DNA of 5,866 nt from an uncultured Treponema sp. GTDB lineage: Bacteria > Spirochaetota > Spirochaetia > Treponematales > Treponemataceae. The translations under genes were made by a program, and so were the position numbers. The notes under the pieces are model-generated. The model searched no databases. It was not told the origin of the DNA and saw only the letters and a program-made list of their open reading frames with translations. This document shows positions 1-4,336 of this stretch, piece after piece. Position 1 is the stretch's first letter, and every line of letters starts with the position of its first letter. The stretch spans positions 1 to 5,866 of the forward strand of contig NZ_CALHGC010000014.1 of assembly GCF_938029485.1 (NCBI RefSeq). Reading direction: 5' to 3'.

Positions 1-281
1 TAGTGTACGGCAGCGACTTTCCCATACCGCATTGGCATTCGGTTCATCCCGAATACGACCCGACAGAAGCGGAACTCACCGAGTTTTGTGTACGGTATTT
101 CGATCGACTCGCAGGAAAATCCATTATGGAAGGCGGACTCCCCTTTGCGGTGAAACAACCCCGCTTTAATGCTGAAACCGAAACGGCAATAGACGAAGCA
201 GGCGCATTATTGCAGGAAAAACACTGGCAAAACGTTATGGTTCCGCTTGCGAGCTGTTTAATGAGCTGGATACGGAAATAA
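1..281 (+). CDS. C-terminal fragment of amidohydrolase-like protein, 5' end outside window
   Basis: The frame is open from the left edge, so the true start lies upstream; the GTG at 3 is only the first visible codon. The first residues, VYGSDFPIPHW, resemble the YGSDFP strand near the end of TIM-barrel metal-dependent hydrolases of the amidohydrolase superfamily, where the Asp binds the active-site metal. About 40 residues fit such a tail (to nt ~122). From residue 41 (IMEGGLPF) the same frame reads like a RelB/DinJ antitoxin instead, and the last ~20 residues look non-native. The stop used here therefore probably belongs to a chimeric or decayed reading frame, not to a normal hydrolase end. 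Substrate cannot be inferred. The hydrolase call rests on one motif and is tentative. Confidence 0.45.
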   Translation, partial: VYGSDFPIPHWHSVHPEYDPTEAELTEFCVRYFDRLAGKSIMEGGLPFAVKQPRFNAETETAIDEAGALLQEKHWQNVMVPLASCLMSWIRK

Positions 282-292
282 CCGCCGAATGA
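123..292 (+). pseudogene. RelB/DinJ-type antitoxin remnant, 5'-truncated and frameshifted
   Basis: DinJ/RelB antitoxins neutralise RelE/YafQ mRNA-cleaving toxins: an N-terminal ribbon-helix-helix half binds DNA and a C-terminal half binds toxin. Only the C-terminal half is visible. In frame 3 the residues EGGLPFAVKQPRFNAETETA and IDEA match the family pattern 'GG(I/L)PF...NAET.AA..EA'. At about nt 201-212 the sense moves to frame 2, which then reads IAGKTLAKRYGSACELFNEL and DTEITAE, ending at TGA 290-292. This fits the usual 'K.Y.S..ELF.ELD.E' tail. One missing base (or two extra) explains the switch. The N-terminal DNA-binding half is absent, replaced in frame by the hydrolase-like sequence upstream. 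The stop overlaps the start of a toxin remnant by 4 nt, as in intact dinJ-yafQ operons. Family assignment is by recalled motif, not alignment. Confidence 0.6.
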
Positions 293-342
293 TGATGGAA
301 CTGGTCACAACCGGAGCTTTTCGAAAAGACTACAGATTATAA
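289..342 (+). pseudogene. YafQ/RelE-type toxin remnant, N-terminal residues only
   Basis: Three consecutive in-frame ATGs (289, 292, 295) overlap the antitoxin stop by 4 nt (ATGA). They open a frame reading MELVTTGAFRKDYRL, then TAA at 340-342. YafQ-family RNases typically start 'M..I.TT..F.KDYK...KRG', so these residues match the first strand and helix. The remaining ~75 residues, including the catalytic His and Arg/Lys residues, are missing, so no toxin activity is possible. A hairpin followed by a T-run starts 17 nt after the stop. The match is short and made from memory, but the overlap with the antitoxin remnant makes it more convincing. Confidence 0.55.
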
Positions 343-358
343 ACAGCTCAATTTTGCA

Positions 359-378
359 GACTTTTAAAGTCGTTTTTT
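359..378 (+). terminator. Weak intrinsic terminator after the decayed TA pair
   Basis: GACTT (359-363) pairs with AAGTC (367-371) around a TTA loop, followed by G and six T (373-378). The stem is short and AT-rich, so termination may be inefficient. Confidence 0.4.
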
Positions 379-399
379 ATGCTCAAAAATGAAAAGGAA

Positions 400-427
400 G
401 GGCGTAGCCCCGTAAAAAGCTTTTTAC
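400..427. repeat. GGGC/GCCC hairpin plus 16-bp perfect palindrome
   Basis: GGGC-GTA-GCCC (400-410) is followed by the self-complementary GTAAAAAGCTTTTTAC (412-427). It lies between the decayed TA pair and the hicAB promoter (-35 at 452). It could be a terminator-like element, a protein-binding site or part of a dispersed repeat. No T-run follows the second palindrome apart from its own arm. Confidence 0.45.
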
Positions 428-451
428 AAAATTGCATTTGAGTAAAATTAC

Positions 452-480
452 TTGACAATATGCGCATAAATACATATCAT
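452..480 (+). promoter_or_regulatory. Sigma-70-type promoter of hicAB
   Basis: A perfect -35 TTGACA (452-457) is separated by 17 bp from a -10 TATCAT (475-480). Transcription should begin about 6-7 nt after the -10, at roughly 486-488. This is on the hicA start codon, leaving almost no untranslated leader. Confidence 0.8.
459..468. promoter_or_regulatory. Palindrome in hicAB promoter spacer, candidate HicB operator
   Basis: TATGCGCATA is a perfect 10-bp palindrome lying wholly between the -35 and -10 boxes. HicB antitoxins with a C-terminal DNA-binding domain generally repress their own operon, and a protein bound here would block RNA polymerase. The position is seen in the sequence; the binding is inferred. 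Confidence 0.5.
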
Positions 481-485
481 AAATT

Positions 486-674
486 ATGACATTTAAAGAA
501 ATAGAAAAGTTAATAAAAAAAGATGGCTGGTATTTACAATCTACAATAGGCTCTCATTATCATTATGTGCACGATTCTAAAAAAGGAAAAGTAACAATTC
601 CTTTTCATGGTAATAAAGAATTATCAAAATATGTTGTAAATAGTATTTTGAAGCAAGCAGGCTTAAAGGAGTAA
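486..674 (+). CDS. hicA: HicA-family toxin (mRNA interferase)
   Basis: At 62 aa this is the normal length for HicA, a double-stranded-RNA-binding-fold RNase that cleaves mRNA and is held inactive by HicB. Family landmarks in order: an N-terminal helix (residues 3-12), the DGW turn (13-15), GSHYHYVH (22-29) with the expected catalytic His24, VTIPFHG (36-42), and a C-terminal helix ending in SILKQAGL (53-60). All key positions look intact. ATG 486 is chosen because the HicA motif starts there. However, it has no Shine-Dalgarno sequence and sits about where transcription should start, implying a leaderless mRNA. hicB begins 2 nt after the stop, so the two genes form one operon with toxin first, the common hicAB order. 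Confidence 0.9.
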   Translation: MTFKEIEKLIKKDGWYLQSTIGSHYHYVHDSKKGKVTIPFHGNKELSKYVVNSILKQAGLKE

Positions 675-676
675 AA

Positions 677-1060
677 ATGTATATATACCCTGCATTTTTC
701 TATAAAGATGATGACGGTTATTCAGTTGTTTTCAAAGATTTAGAACTGGCGACCGGCGGCTCCACTTTACAAGAAGCCTTACTAATGGCTGAAGAAGCAT
801 TAACGGGAAGAGTATATCTTATGCTGCAAGATGGTGAAACGTTACCGGCAGCTACGGAAATTGAAAATATAACAAAACCGCAAGATGCTGATTTCGTTAC
901 CCTTATAAAAACCGATAAAAAATATTTGATACAAGACAAAAGTGTTCGTAAAAATGTAACACTACCTGCTTGGCTTGCAGAGGCAGCGGAAAATGCAAAC
1001 CTCAATTTTTCACAGGAGCTGCAAAACGCATTAAAACAAAGGCTGCAAATAGCATTGTAA
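677..1060 (+). CDS. hicB: HicB-family antitoxin
   Basis: This 127-aa antitoxin partners the HicA just upstream. Residues 1-60 form the HicB partial RNase H-like domain: a YPAFFYKDDDGYSVVFKDL strand pair, then the T-GGSTLQEALLMAEEAL helix region. Residues 90-125 (starting VRKNVTLPAWL, then a helix ending near NALKQRL) resemble a ribbon-helix-helix DNA-binding domain. This predicts both toxin neutralisation and self-repression. The start follows AAAGGAG (665-671) at good spacing, in contrast to hicA, which has no ribosome binding site. Stronger initiation at hicB may keep antitoxin in excess. No damage is visible and a terminator follows the stop. Confidence 0.9.
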   Translation: MYIYPAFFYKDDDGYSVVFKDLELATGGSTLQEALLMAEEALTGRVYLMLQDGETLPAATEIENITKPQDADFVTLIKTDKKYLIQDKSVRKNVTLPAWLAEAAENANLNFSQELQNALKQRLQIAL

Positions 1061-1077
1061 TTTTATTAAAATACGCT

Positions 1078-1106
1078 CGTACCGCGTAATTATGGTACGG
1101 TTTTTT
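1078..1106 (+). terminator. Intrinsic terminator of hicAB
   Basis: CGTACC (1078-1083) pairs perfectly with GGTACG (1094-1099) around a 10-nt loop. A G and six T (1101-1106) follow. It begins 17 nt after the hicB stop. Confidence 0.75.
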
Positions 1107-1232
1107 CAATTACAATTCTGATCAGGGCGCATAGCATATCTATTCTCTTCTCCGCACGAATAAAGACGGGGCGTTGTAGGCAGTCCCAGCAGTGGTTCAG
1201 GATGCTTCTACGTGTAGATACTTTATATACTG

Positions 1233-1685
1233 CTATAACTGCTCAAAGAAATCTTTAATCCGTTTTTGCGCAAATTGATTATGCGCTACAGCGTGATCTT
1301 TAATTACAGCTTTATCTTCTTCTGATAAAACAACGCCCTCTCGCTTTAATCCGGTCAGCAGCGTTTCGATATCCATTAAAGGTAAATGCCGGCACATAAA
1401 CAGTATCGCTTTACAGATTACCGGCTCTTTCATACCGGGTGTCATTGCTTCAAGTTCTTCATCGATATACCGCTGAATATCATCTGTTTCTATCAAGTAC
1501 TGACGTTTAGCTGCAGAAAACAGCTTTAATTTTGTATCGATCGGCGCATTACACAAAATAATCGCGGTAAAAAGATTAACACCGTCAAGACGGATATCTA
1601 ATGCTGATTGCTGCGTTTTCTCCAATTCTTTTTGAAATTCTGCAAGATCAGCCTTTTCTAAAAGCACTATTAACGGATTACTCAT
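1233..1685 (-). CDS. Hypothetical 150-aa helical protein
   Basis: I do not recognise this family. ATG (complement of 1683-1685) is preceded on its own strand by AGAGGAG (complement of 1690-1696) at 4 nt, a good ribosome binding site that fixes the start. The protein has no signal peptide or clear membrane segment. It looks mainly alpha-helical, soluble and rich in Leu, Glu and Lys. The stretch LEKADLAEFQKELEKTQQ followed by GVNLFTAIILCNAP (9-48) has a faint ankyrin-like rhythm, and three Cys are at 45, 91 and 98. A poor promoter candidate (TTTCTT, 17 bp, TATACT; complement of 1728-1756) lies upstream. Downstream (1107-1232) I see no gene and no clear terminator. It is the only gene in the left part with no visible TA character. 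Confidence 0.75.
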   Translation of the reverse strand: MSNPLIVLLEKADLAEFQKELEKTQQSALDIRLDGVNLFTAIILCNAPIDTKLKLFSAAKRQYLIETDDIQRYIDEELEAMTPGMKEPVICKAILFMCRHLPLMDIETLLTGLKREGVVLSEEDKAVIKDHAVAHNQFAQKRIKDFFEQL

Positions 1686-1843
1686 AAAGCTCCTCTTGAA
1701 TAATAAATCTACCCAGCACTGATTGTAAGTATATCATCAAAATATGGTATAAGAAACCCCTCTGTCGATTGCCTAAAAAGATCACTATTTTCTTAGACAA
1801 TGAAGTCATAGATTAGTTTAAGCACGTACCAGCAGAAAGCAAG

Positions 1844-1890
1844 ATACTGCATCATGGGAATTCCTTTCCTTTTTACAGATCATGCAGTAT
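1844..1890. promoter_or_regulatory. Inverted repeat next to DUF3990 promoter, candidate operator
   Basis: ATACTGCAT (1844-1852) is repeated inverted as ATGCAGTAT (1882-1890). Two further bases pair (1854-1855 with 1879-1880) past one mismatch, giving 11 of 12 matched positions per arm. The spacer is pyrimidine-rich and the right arm ends 1 bp before the proposed -35. The placement suits autoregulation of the downstream pair. A stem-loop left from an older terminator is an alternative. Confidence 0.45.
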
Positions 1891-1891
1891 G

Positions 1892-1920
1892 TTTTCAGAA
1901 AGACAAATCTCAATTATAAT
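1892..1920 (+). promoter_or_regulatory. Promoter of the DUF3990 operon
   Basis: TTTTCA (1892-1897) is 17 bp from a consensus TATAAT (1915-1920). A second TATAAT lies at 1926-1931 but lacks a -35 at normal spacing. Either would give a short leader ahead of the ATG at 1954. Confidence 0.55.
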
Positions 1921-1953
1921 ACTTATATAATATTTAGAAAGGGAACCTATTAG

Positions 1954-2418
1954 ATGATACTTTATCACGGAAGCAGGGAAGTTGTAAAAACCCCGGAAAT
2001 CCGCATTCTCCGGTATAGTAAAGACTTTTACTTTGGTTTTTATTGTACGCTCATGCGCGAGCAGGCCAAAAGATGGGCAGTGAGATTCTCCGGAAAAGGA
2101 ATAGTAAACGAATATGAATATGTTCAGGATATCTCTCTCAAAATGTTGAACTTTCCGAAGATGACAGAAGAATGGCTTGATTTTATCATTGATTGCCGGA
2201 GAGGAAAATCTCATGATTATGACATAGTGGAAGGCCCTATGGCGAACGATACTATCTTCAATTATATTCAGGATTTCATTGATGGTAAAATCTCCCGATC
2301 TGCATTTTGGGAACTTGCAAAATTCAAGAAACCGACTCATCAGATAAGTTTTCATACAGCGCGAGCATTGGAAACATTGACTTTCAAGACGGCTTATGAG
2401 GTATATGATGAAAAATAA
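1954..2418 (+). CDS. DUF3990-family ADP-ribosyltransferase-like protein, probable toxin
   Basis: The 154-aa protein shows the DUF3990 pattern throughout. It has LYHGS (3-7), KDFYFGFYCT (23-32) in place of the usual KDFGkGFY-T motif, and QAKRWA (37-42). It continues with EEWLDFI plus R82/R83 (72-83), DIVEGPMANDTIF (90-102), a helix with DGKIS (110-114), and HQISFHT (129-135). From family knowledge, DUF3990 belongs to the ADP-ribosyltransferase fold clan, where the first motif and the later strands bind NAD. The target of this family is not known to me. AAAGGGA (1938-1944) is the ribosome binding site. The gene overlaps the next one, which suits a TA-like or effector-immunity pair. The DFYFGFY variant replaces the usual glycine after DF with a tyrosine and may alter activity. 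Confidence 0.75.
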   Translation: MILYHGSREVVKTPEIRILRYSKDFYFGFYCTLMREQAKRWAVRFSGKGIVNEYEYVQDISLKMLNFPKMTEEWLDFIIDCRRGKSHDYDIVEGPMANDTIFNYIQDFIDGKISRSAFWELAKFKKPTHQISFHTARALETLTFKTAYEVYDEK

Positions 2419-2857
2419 TAGTTCGTTATTTTATGTGTGCAGTCTGTTGGAATATATCGGCCGCCTCTGCAAAATTGAGCGGTCAAAACTGGTAAATCAA
2501 CTTGGGAAAAACAATATAAAAAGACTTTACAAAGATGCAGACACGCTTCATTGCGAACCGATTGAAAAAATTGCCGATGAAGTTATATCCATTTATAATA
2601 TAACATCCGGAGACTTTGATAATGTTTTACGGTGCCGTTATGCAGTTCCGGATTATTGGACAATCGGCGCAGTATACGAACGCCTTATTGAAGATATTTG
2701 TGCAGAAAACAACTCTCTTGATTTTATTATTGACACATTGGTCTCCGTTTATTCGTCATGGATTGACGGGGCAATTTCAAATTATAATACTGATTTTTTT
2801 TATCAATCCCGTGAGTATATTTTTGAATCGTGGAAAGAGGGAGCACCGCTGCAATAA
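2408..2857 (+). CDS. DUF3990 partner protein, DUF3791-like N-terminus, probable antitoxin
   Basis: The frame has ATGs at 2396, 2405 and 2408. I chose 2408 because GAGG (2398-2401) lies 6 nt upstream of it and the overlap with the DUF3990 gene drops to 11 nt. The 149-aa product is acidic and helical with no signal peptide. Residues 5-65 (SSLFYVCSLLEYIGRLCKIE through HCEPIEKIADEVISIYNI) resemble the short DUF3791-type proteins often found beside DUF3990 genes. Residues 70-145 add a second part (VPDYWTIGAVYERLIEDI, then VYSSWIDGAISNYNTDFFY) that I know only as part of similar partner proteins. Tight coupling suggests it neutralises or controls the enzyme upstream. The role is inferred from neighbourhood. 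No convincing terminator follows. Confidence 0.65.
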   Translation: MKNNSSLFYVCSLLEYIGRLCKIERSKLVNQLGKNNIKRLYKDADTLHCEPIEKIADEVISIYNITSGDFDNVLRCRYAVPDYWTIGAVYERLIEDICAENNSLDFIIDTLVSVYSSWIDGAISNYNTDFFYQSREYIFESWKEGAPLQ

Positions 2858-2937
2858 AAACTAAACTTCCTAGCAGGCTCCTTTATAGTAGTTAAAATTC
2901 GCTTTTTTATCTCCTTTTAAAAGAAACCGAAACAGTC

Positions 2938-2955
2938 TTAGTCTACCAAAATCAT
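2938..2955 (-). pseudogene. vapC start remnant (five codons)
   Basis: ATG (complement of 2953-2955) overlaps the VapB stop in the typical ATGA arrangement and opens MILVD, then TAA. VapC PIN-domain RNases commonly start MILVDTSVWI, with this Asp as the first metal-binding residue. The rest of the ~130-residue toxin is missing: the ~80 nt before the neighbouring convergent gene show no PIN motifs in any frame. Confidence 0.6.
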
Positions 2956-3128
2956 ATCAAACTTGCCTCGCGTAATTCGGTTACTGTATATTGGTCAAGA
3001 TGGATTTTCCCTGCTAATGCAAAGAATGCTTGCTTATCTTTAGGCTTTGCTTGCTTAGTATAATTTTCCGTAAAATCACCCGCCAATAGCGGCTCCGGCA
3101 GCATTTTTACTTGTTCAATAACTGACAT
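2952..3128 (-). CDS. VapB-like antitoxin, orphaned
   Basis: This 58-aa gene is read on the minus strand from ATG (complement of 3126-3128) to TGA (complement of 2952-2954). The start follows a strong AAGGAGG (complement of 3138-3144) at 9 nt. The product begins MSVIEQVKMLPEPLLAG and ends LAGKIHLDQYTVTELREASL plus I. The middle is a lysine-rich segment (24-32), consistent with small VapB-type antitoxins whose C-terminal half wraps the PIN toxin. Its own frame is undamaged, but the overlapping vapC stops after five codons, leaving no local toxin to neutralise. It may persist as a repressor, as an anti-addiction factor against a related VapC elsewhere, or simply because loss is recent. The exact antitoxin subfamily is uncertain. 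Confidence 0.7.
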   Translation of the reverse strand: MSVIEQVKMLPEPLLAGDFTENYTKQAKPKDKQAFFALAGKIHLDQYTVTELREASLI

Positions 3129-3129
3129 T

Positions 3130-3141
3130 GAGGAGTTCCTC
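3130..3141. promoter_or_regulatory. Palindrome over the vapB ribosome binding site
   Basis: GAGGA-GT-TCCTC is a perfect inverted repeat with a 2-bp centre. It overlaps the Shine-Dalgarno sequence of the minus-strand vapB-like gene. It may be an operator or may simply mirror the purine-rich binding site. Confidence 0.35.
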
Positions 3142-3239
3142 CTTTTGTAATTATGTTCCCATCATCCTATCATAATGCTTTTTAGATTAAAATAGGTAAT
3201 TCAGAGTAATATTATTCATTTTCATTTTCATAATTTTTC

Positions 3240-3268
3240 TTGACACCGCTTATTGGGCGTGTTATCAT
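3240..3268 (+). promoter_or_regulatory. Strong promoter, TTGACA-17-TATCAT
   Basis: TTGACA (3240-3245) and TATCAT (3263-3268) are separated by exactly 17 bp, giving the same two hexamers and spacing as the hicAB promoter. The expected start is at about 3275, next to an ATG at 3276. It drives either a leaderless small gene or an RNA through the repeat region towards the RiPP precursor. Confidence 0.65.
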
Positions 3269-3275
3269 GTTCACT

Positions 3276-3446
3276 ATGGCGGTAAGAAATTTTGCTACTA
3301 TAGCCGATATATTTTCTCATAGCGATACCTCAGTTACAGCGATGGCAATGTCCTATGCAGTGCACCAAGTGTCGATAAAATCGGCAGCGGTACAGGTAAG
3401 TAAAGTTTCTTCCATAATCCCCCCCCCCCTCCTCAAACTTTTGTAA
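3276..3446 (+). CDS. Doubtful 56-aa ORF downstream of a strong promoter
   Basis: ATG 3276 lies at the predicted transcription start, as for hicA, and has no Shine-Dalgarno sequence. ATG 3267 is in frame but overlaps the -10. The product starts MAVRNFATIADIFSHSDTSV, continues as a Ser/Val/Ala-rich stretch, and ends IIPPPLLKLL where it crosses a run of 11 C. I recognise no family. Points for it are the promoter and a continuous frame. Points against are the ending inside a homopolymer and repeat-like sequence and the lack of motifs. A non-coding RNA or a gene cut by repeat insertion is equally possible. Confidence 0.25.
   Translation: MAVRNFATIADIFSHSDTSVTAMAMSYAVHQVSIKSAAVQVSKVSSIIPPPLLKLL
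3419..3429 (+). repeat. Homopolymer tract, 11 C
   Basis: Eleven consecutive C (G on the other strand) lie near the end of the doubtful ORF starting at 3276. Such tracts are prone to slippage. A gain of one C would fuse that ORF to a frame open to TAG at 3703. Confidence 0.9.
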
Positions 3447-3474
3447 ATATACAGCGCATCTACTGCGTCGCATT

Positions 3475-3597
3475 GCCAAAAGCGTACATCCCTGTACACT
3501 TTTGGCAGCGAGTTTCGGCGGTGCCGAAACATCGCTACTGTTTAATACGAGCGGCATCCGTGCCGCTGTTGAAAATCCTCAACGTATCAAAGATACG
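3475..3597. repeat. Cluster of four hairpins, likely dispersed intergenic repeat
   Basis: Four stem-loops stand in a row. (1) GCCAAAAG/CTTTTGGC (3475-3482, 3499-3506) continues past one mismatch into GTACA/TGTAC (3484-3488, 3493-3497). (2) GTTTCGGC/GCCGAAAC (3512-3519, 3523-3530) is extended by GCGA/TCGC (3508-3511, 3532-3535) with one bulged A. (3) AGCGGCA/TGCCGCT (3550-3556, 3561-3567). (4) CGTATC/GATACG (3583-3588, 3592-3597). Several frames are open through the block on both strands, as expected of a repeat lacking stops and not of genes. A T-run at 3608-3613 follows. A dispersed repeat or a structured RNA are both possible. Confidence 0.6.
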
Positions 3598-3983
3598 CCT
3601 GCGGTACTTTTTTGCCTATCTCCTTGTATCTACGCTGCCTATTTACAAAAGGCTTACGGCAAGGATATTTCCGGAAACACTCGTTTACATAATGCTCATA
3701 TAGTTTTTCTAAACATAAAACCAGAGAAGCCTCAAGAATTTTTAACGATTTATCTGCACGGTTCTATTAGATTTTTTCTTTCTGTTCTTTGTGATCTGAG
3801 CGGTTCCTGCGTTTTTTTAATTTTACTGCAAAGGTGCAAAGACCGCAAAGAATTCGGTAAAAGTTTTCTTCTCCGCAGTAATTACCCATTTTCCATTACA
3901 AATTACCAATTATTTTACACGGCAATTTACTACCTGCTCTTATGCTGCTTTGGCAGTACGGACGCGGGTAAAACAGATAAATT
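3598..3983. other. Intergenic stretch without recognisable gene
   Basis: I find no coding sequence with a start, ribosome binding site and recognisable content here. It contains three copies of GCAAAG (3828-3833, 3836-3841, 3845-3850) at 8-9 nt phasing and a pair of AATTACC(C/A)ATT copies (3880-3890, 3901-3911). Both look like simple intergenic filler. I could not fix a convincing -35/-10 pair for the RiPP precursor within it, so the precursor may depend on the promoter at 3240 or on an alternative-sigma promoter. Confidence 0.5.
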
Positions 3984-3995
3984 GAAAGGAGGTGA
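3984..3995 (+). promoter_or_regulatory. Near-perfect Shine-Dalgarno of the RiPP precursor
   Basis: GAAAGGAGGTGA matches the 16S anti-Shine-Dalgarno almost completely and ends 5 nt before ATG 4001. It is the strongest ribosome binding site in the window and fixes the precursor start, suggesting high expression. Confidence 0.85.
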
Positions 3996-4000
3996 AAAAT

Positions 4001-4123
4001 ATGAAATACGAAAAGCCCAAAGTTGTTGCGCAAAACGGCAACAGCGGTTCTTTTGCAGCAGGCTGTCCTTCTGAGGATAACTCTCCTAGCCATTACTGTA
4101 GAAATTGCGAAAGAACATCGTAA
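4001..4123 (+). CDS. RiPP precursor peptide, Cys-containing, radical SAM-modified (predicted)
   Basis: This is a 40-aa peptide. The N-terminal part, MKYEKPKVVAQNGN (1-14), is charged and leader-like; MKKYEKP-type starts are common in radical SAM RiPP leaders. After a GSFAAG linker (16-21) comes a core with three cysteines: C22-P-S-E-D26, C33-R-N-C36-E, ending RTS. No signal peptide is present. The evidence for a precursor is its size, the leader/core split, the exceptionally strong ribosome binding site, and the radical SAM enzyme with a recognition domain 213 nt downstream on the same strand. The expected fate is binding of the leader by that domain, crosslinking in the Cys region, then proteolysis and export. 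Sactipeptide- or ranthipeptide-type thioethers are plausible because Cys is available. I do not recognise a named subfamily and the bioactivity is unknown. Confidence 0.75.
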   Translation: MKYEKPKVVAQNGNSGSFAAGCPSEDNSPSHYCRNCERTS

Positions 4124-4172
4124 GCCATGGACTTGCATCATGGTATAGGAATTTATGCACAGTAACAAGCTA

Positions 4173-4204
4173 TTAAAAGTTTTTTCTTGTACTTTTAAAC
4201 AAGA
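4173..4204 (+). promoter_or_regulatory. Two mutually exclusive hairpins after the precursor
   Basis: TTAAAAGT (4173-4180) pairs with ACTTTTAA (4191-4198). The alternative is TCTTGT (4185-4190) with ACAAGA (4199-4204), whose loop is exactly the right arm of the first hairpin. Only one can form at a time. Possible roles are processing or attenuation between precursor and maturase, or mRNA 3'-end protection. A further AGGGC/GCCCT stem (4225-4229, 4238-4242) follows. Confidence 0.45.
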
Positions 4205-4283
4205 GCTTTTATCAGCCTTGGGGCAGGGCTTAAACTTGCCCTATGTTAGGTATCCTTATTAAGTAAGTGAGTCATAAGAGAAT

Positions 4284-4314
4284 GAGGCTTTTTTTCTCGA
4301 AATTAAAAAGCTTC
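4284..4314 (+). promoter_or_regulatory. AU-rich hairpin just upstream of maturase ribosome binding site
   Basis: GAGGCTTTTT (4284-4293) pairs with AAAAAGCTTC (4305-4314), 10 bp with one G-U pair. It ends 7 nt before the AAAGGAG of the radical SAM gene. It may limit translation or stabilise the processed downstream mRNA. Confidence 0.4.
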
Positions 4315-4336
4315 CTGCCCTAAAGGAGAAACCAAG

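Noticed and set aside
718..1005. 95-codon minus-strand open frame
   Set aside because: It is antisense to hicB and low in sense; the plus strand has both HicB domains.
1873..2355. 160-codon minus-strand open frame
   Set aside because: It lies opposite the DUF3990 gene, whose family motifs and ribosome binding site are clear. The antisense product shows no family features.
1..3128. Chromosomal integron cassette array (Treponema can carry one, rich in TA genes)
   Set aside because: I could not find attC-like paired core sites between the modules. Gene orientation is mixed and several modules have their own promoters.
3330..3557. 75-codon minus-strand open frame across the C tract
   Set aside because: The product is Cys/Arg-rich and shapeless, crosses hairpins, and has no ribosome binding site.
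3475..3597. CRISPR array
   Set aside because: The hairpins differ in sequence and are not regularly spaced direct repeats; no cas gene is present.
3828..3850. Three GCAAAG copies as replication iterons
   Set aside because: The units are only 6 nt, there are three copies, spacing is uneven, and no replication gene or AT-rich origin context is nearby.
3914..3946. TTTACA / TATGCT as promoter of the RiPP precursor
   Set aside because: The spacer is 21 bp, too long for a standard promoter.
3502..4074. 190-codon plus-strand open frame
   Set aside because: It runs through the hairpin repeat and simple intergenic sequence, then overlaps the RiPP precursor out of frame. It has no ribosome binding site and no recognisable motif.
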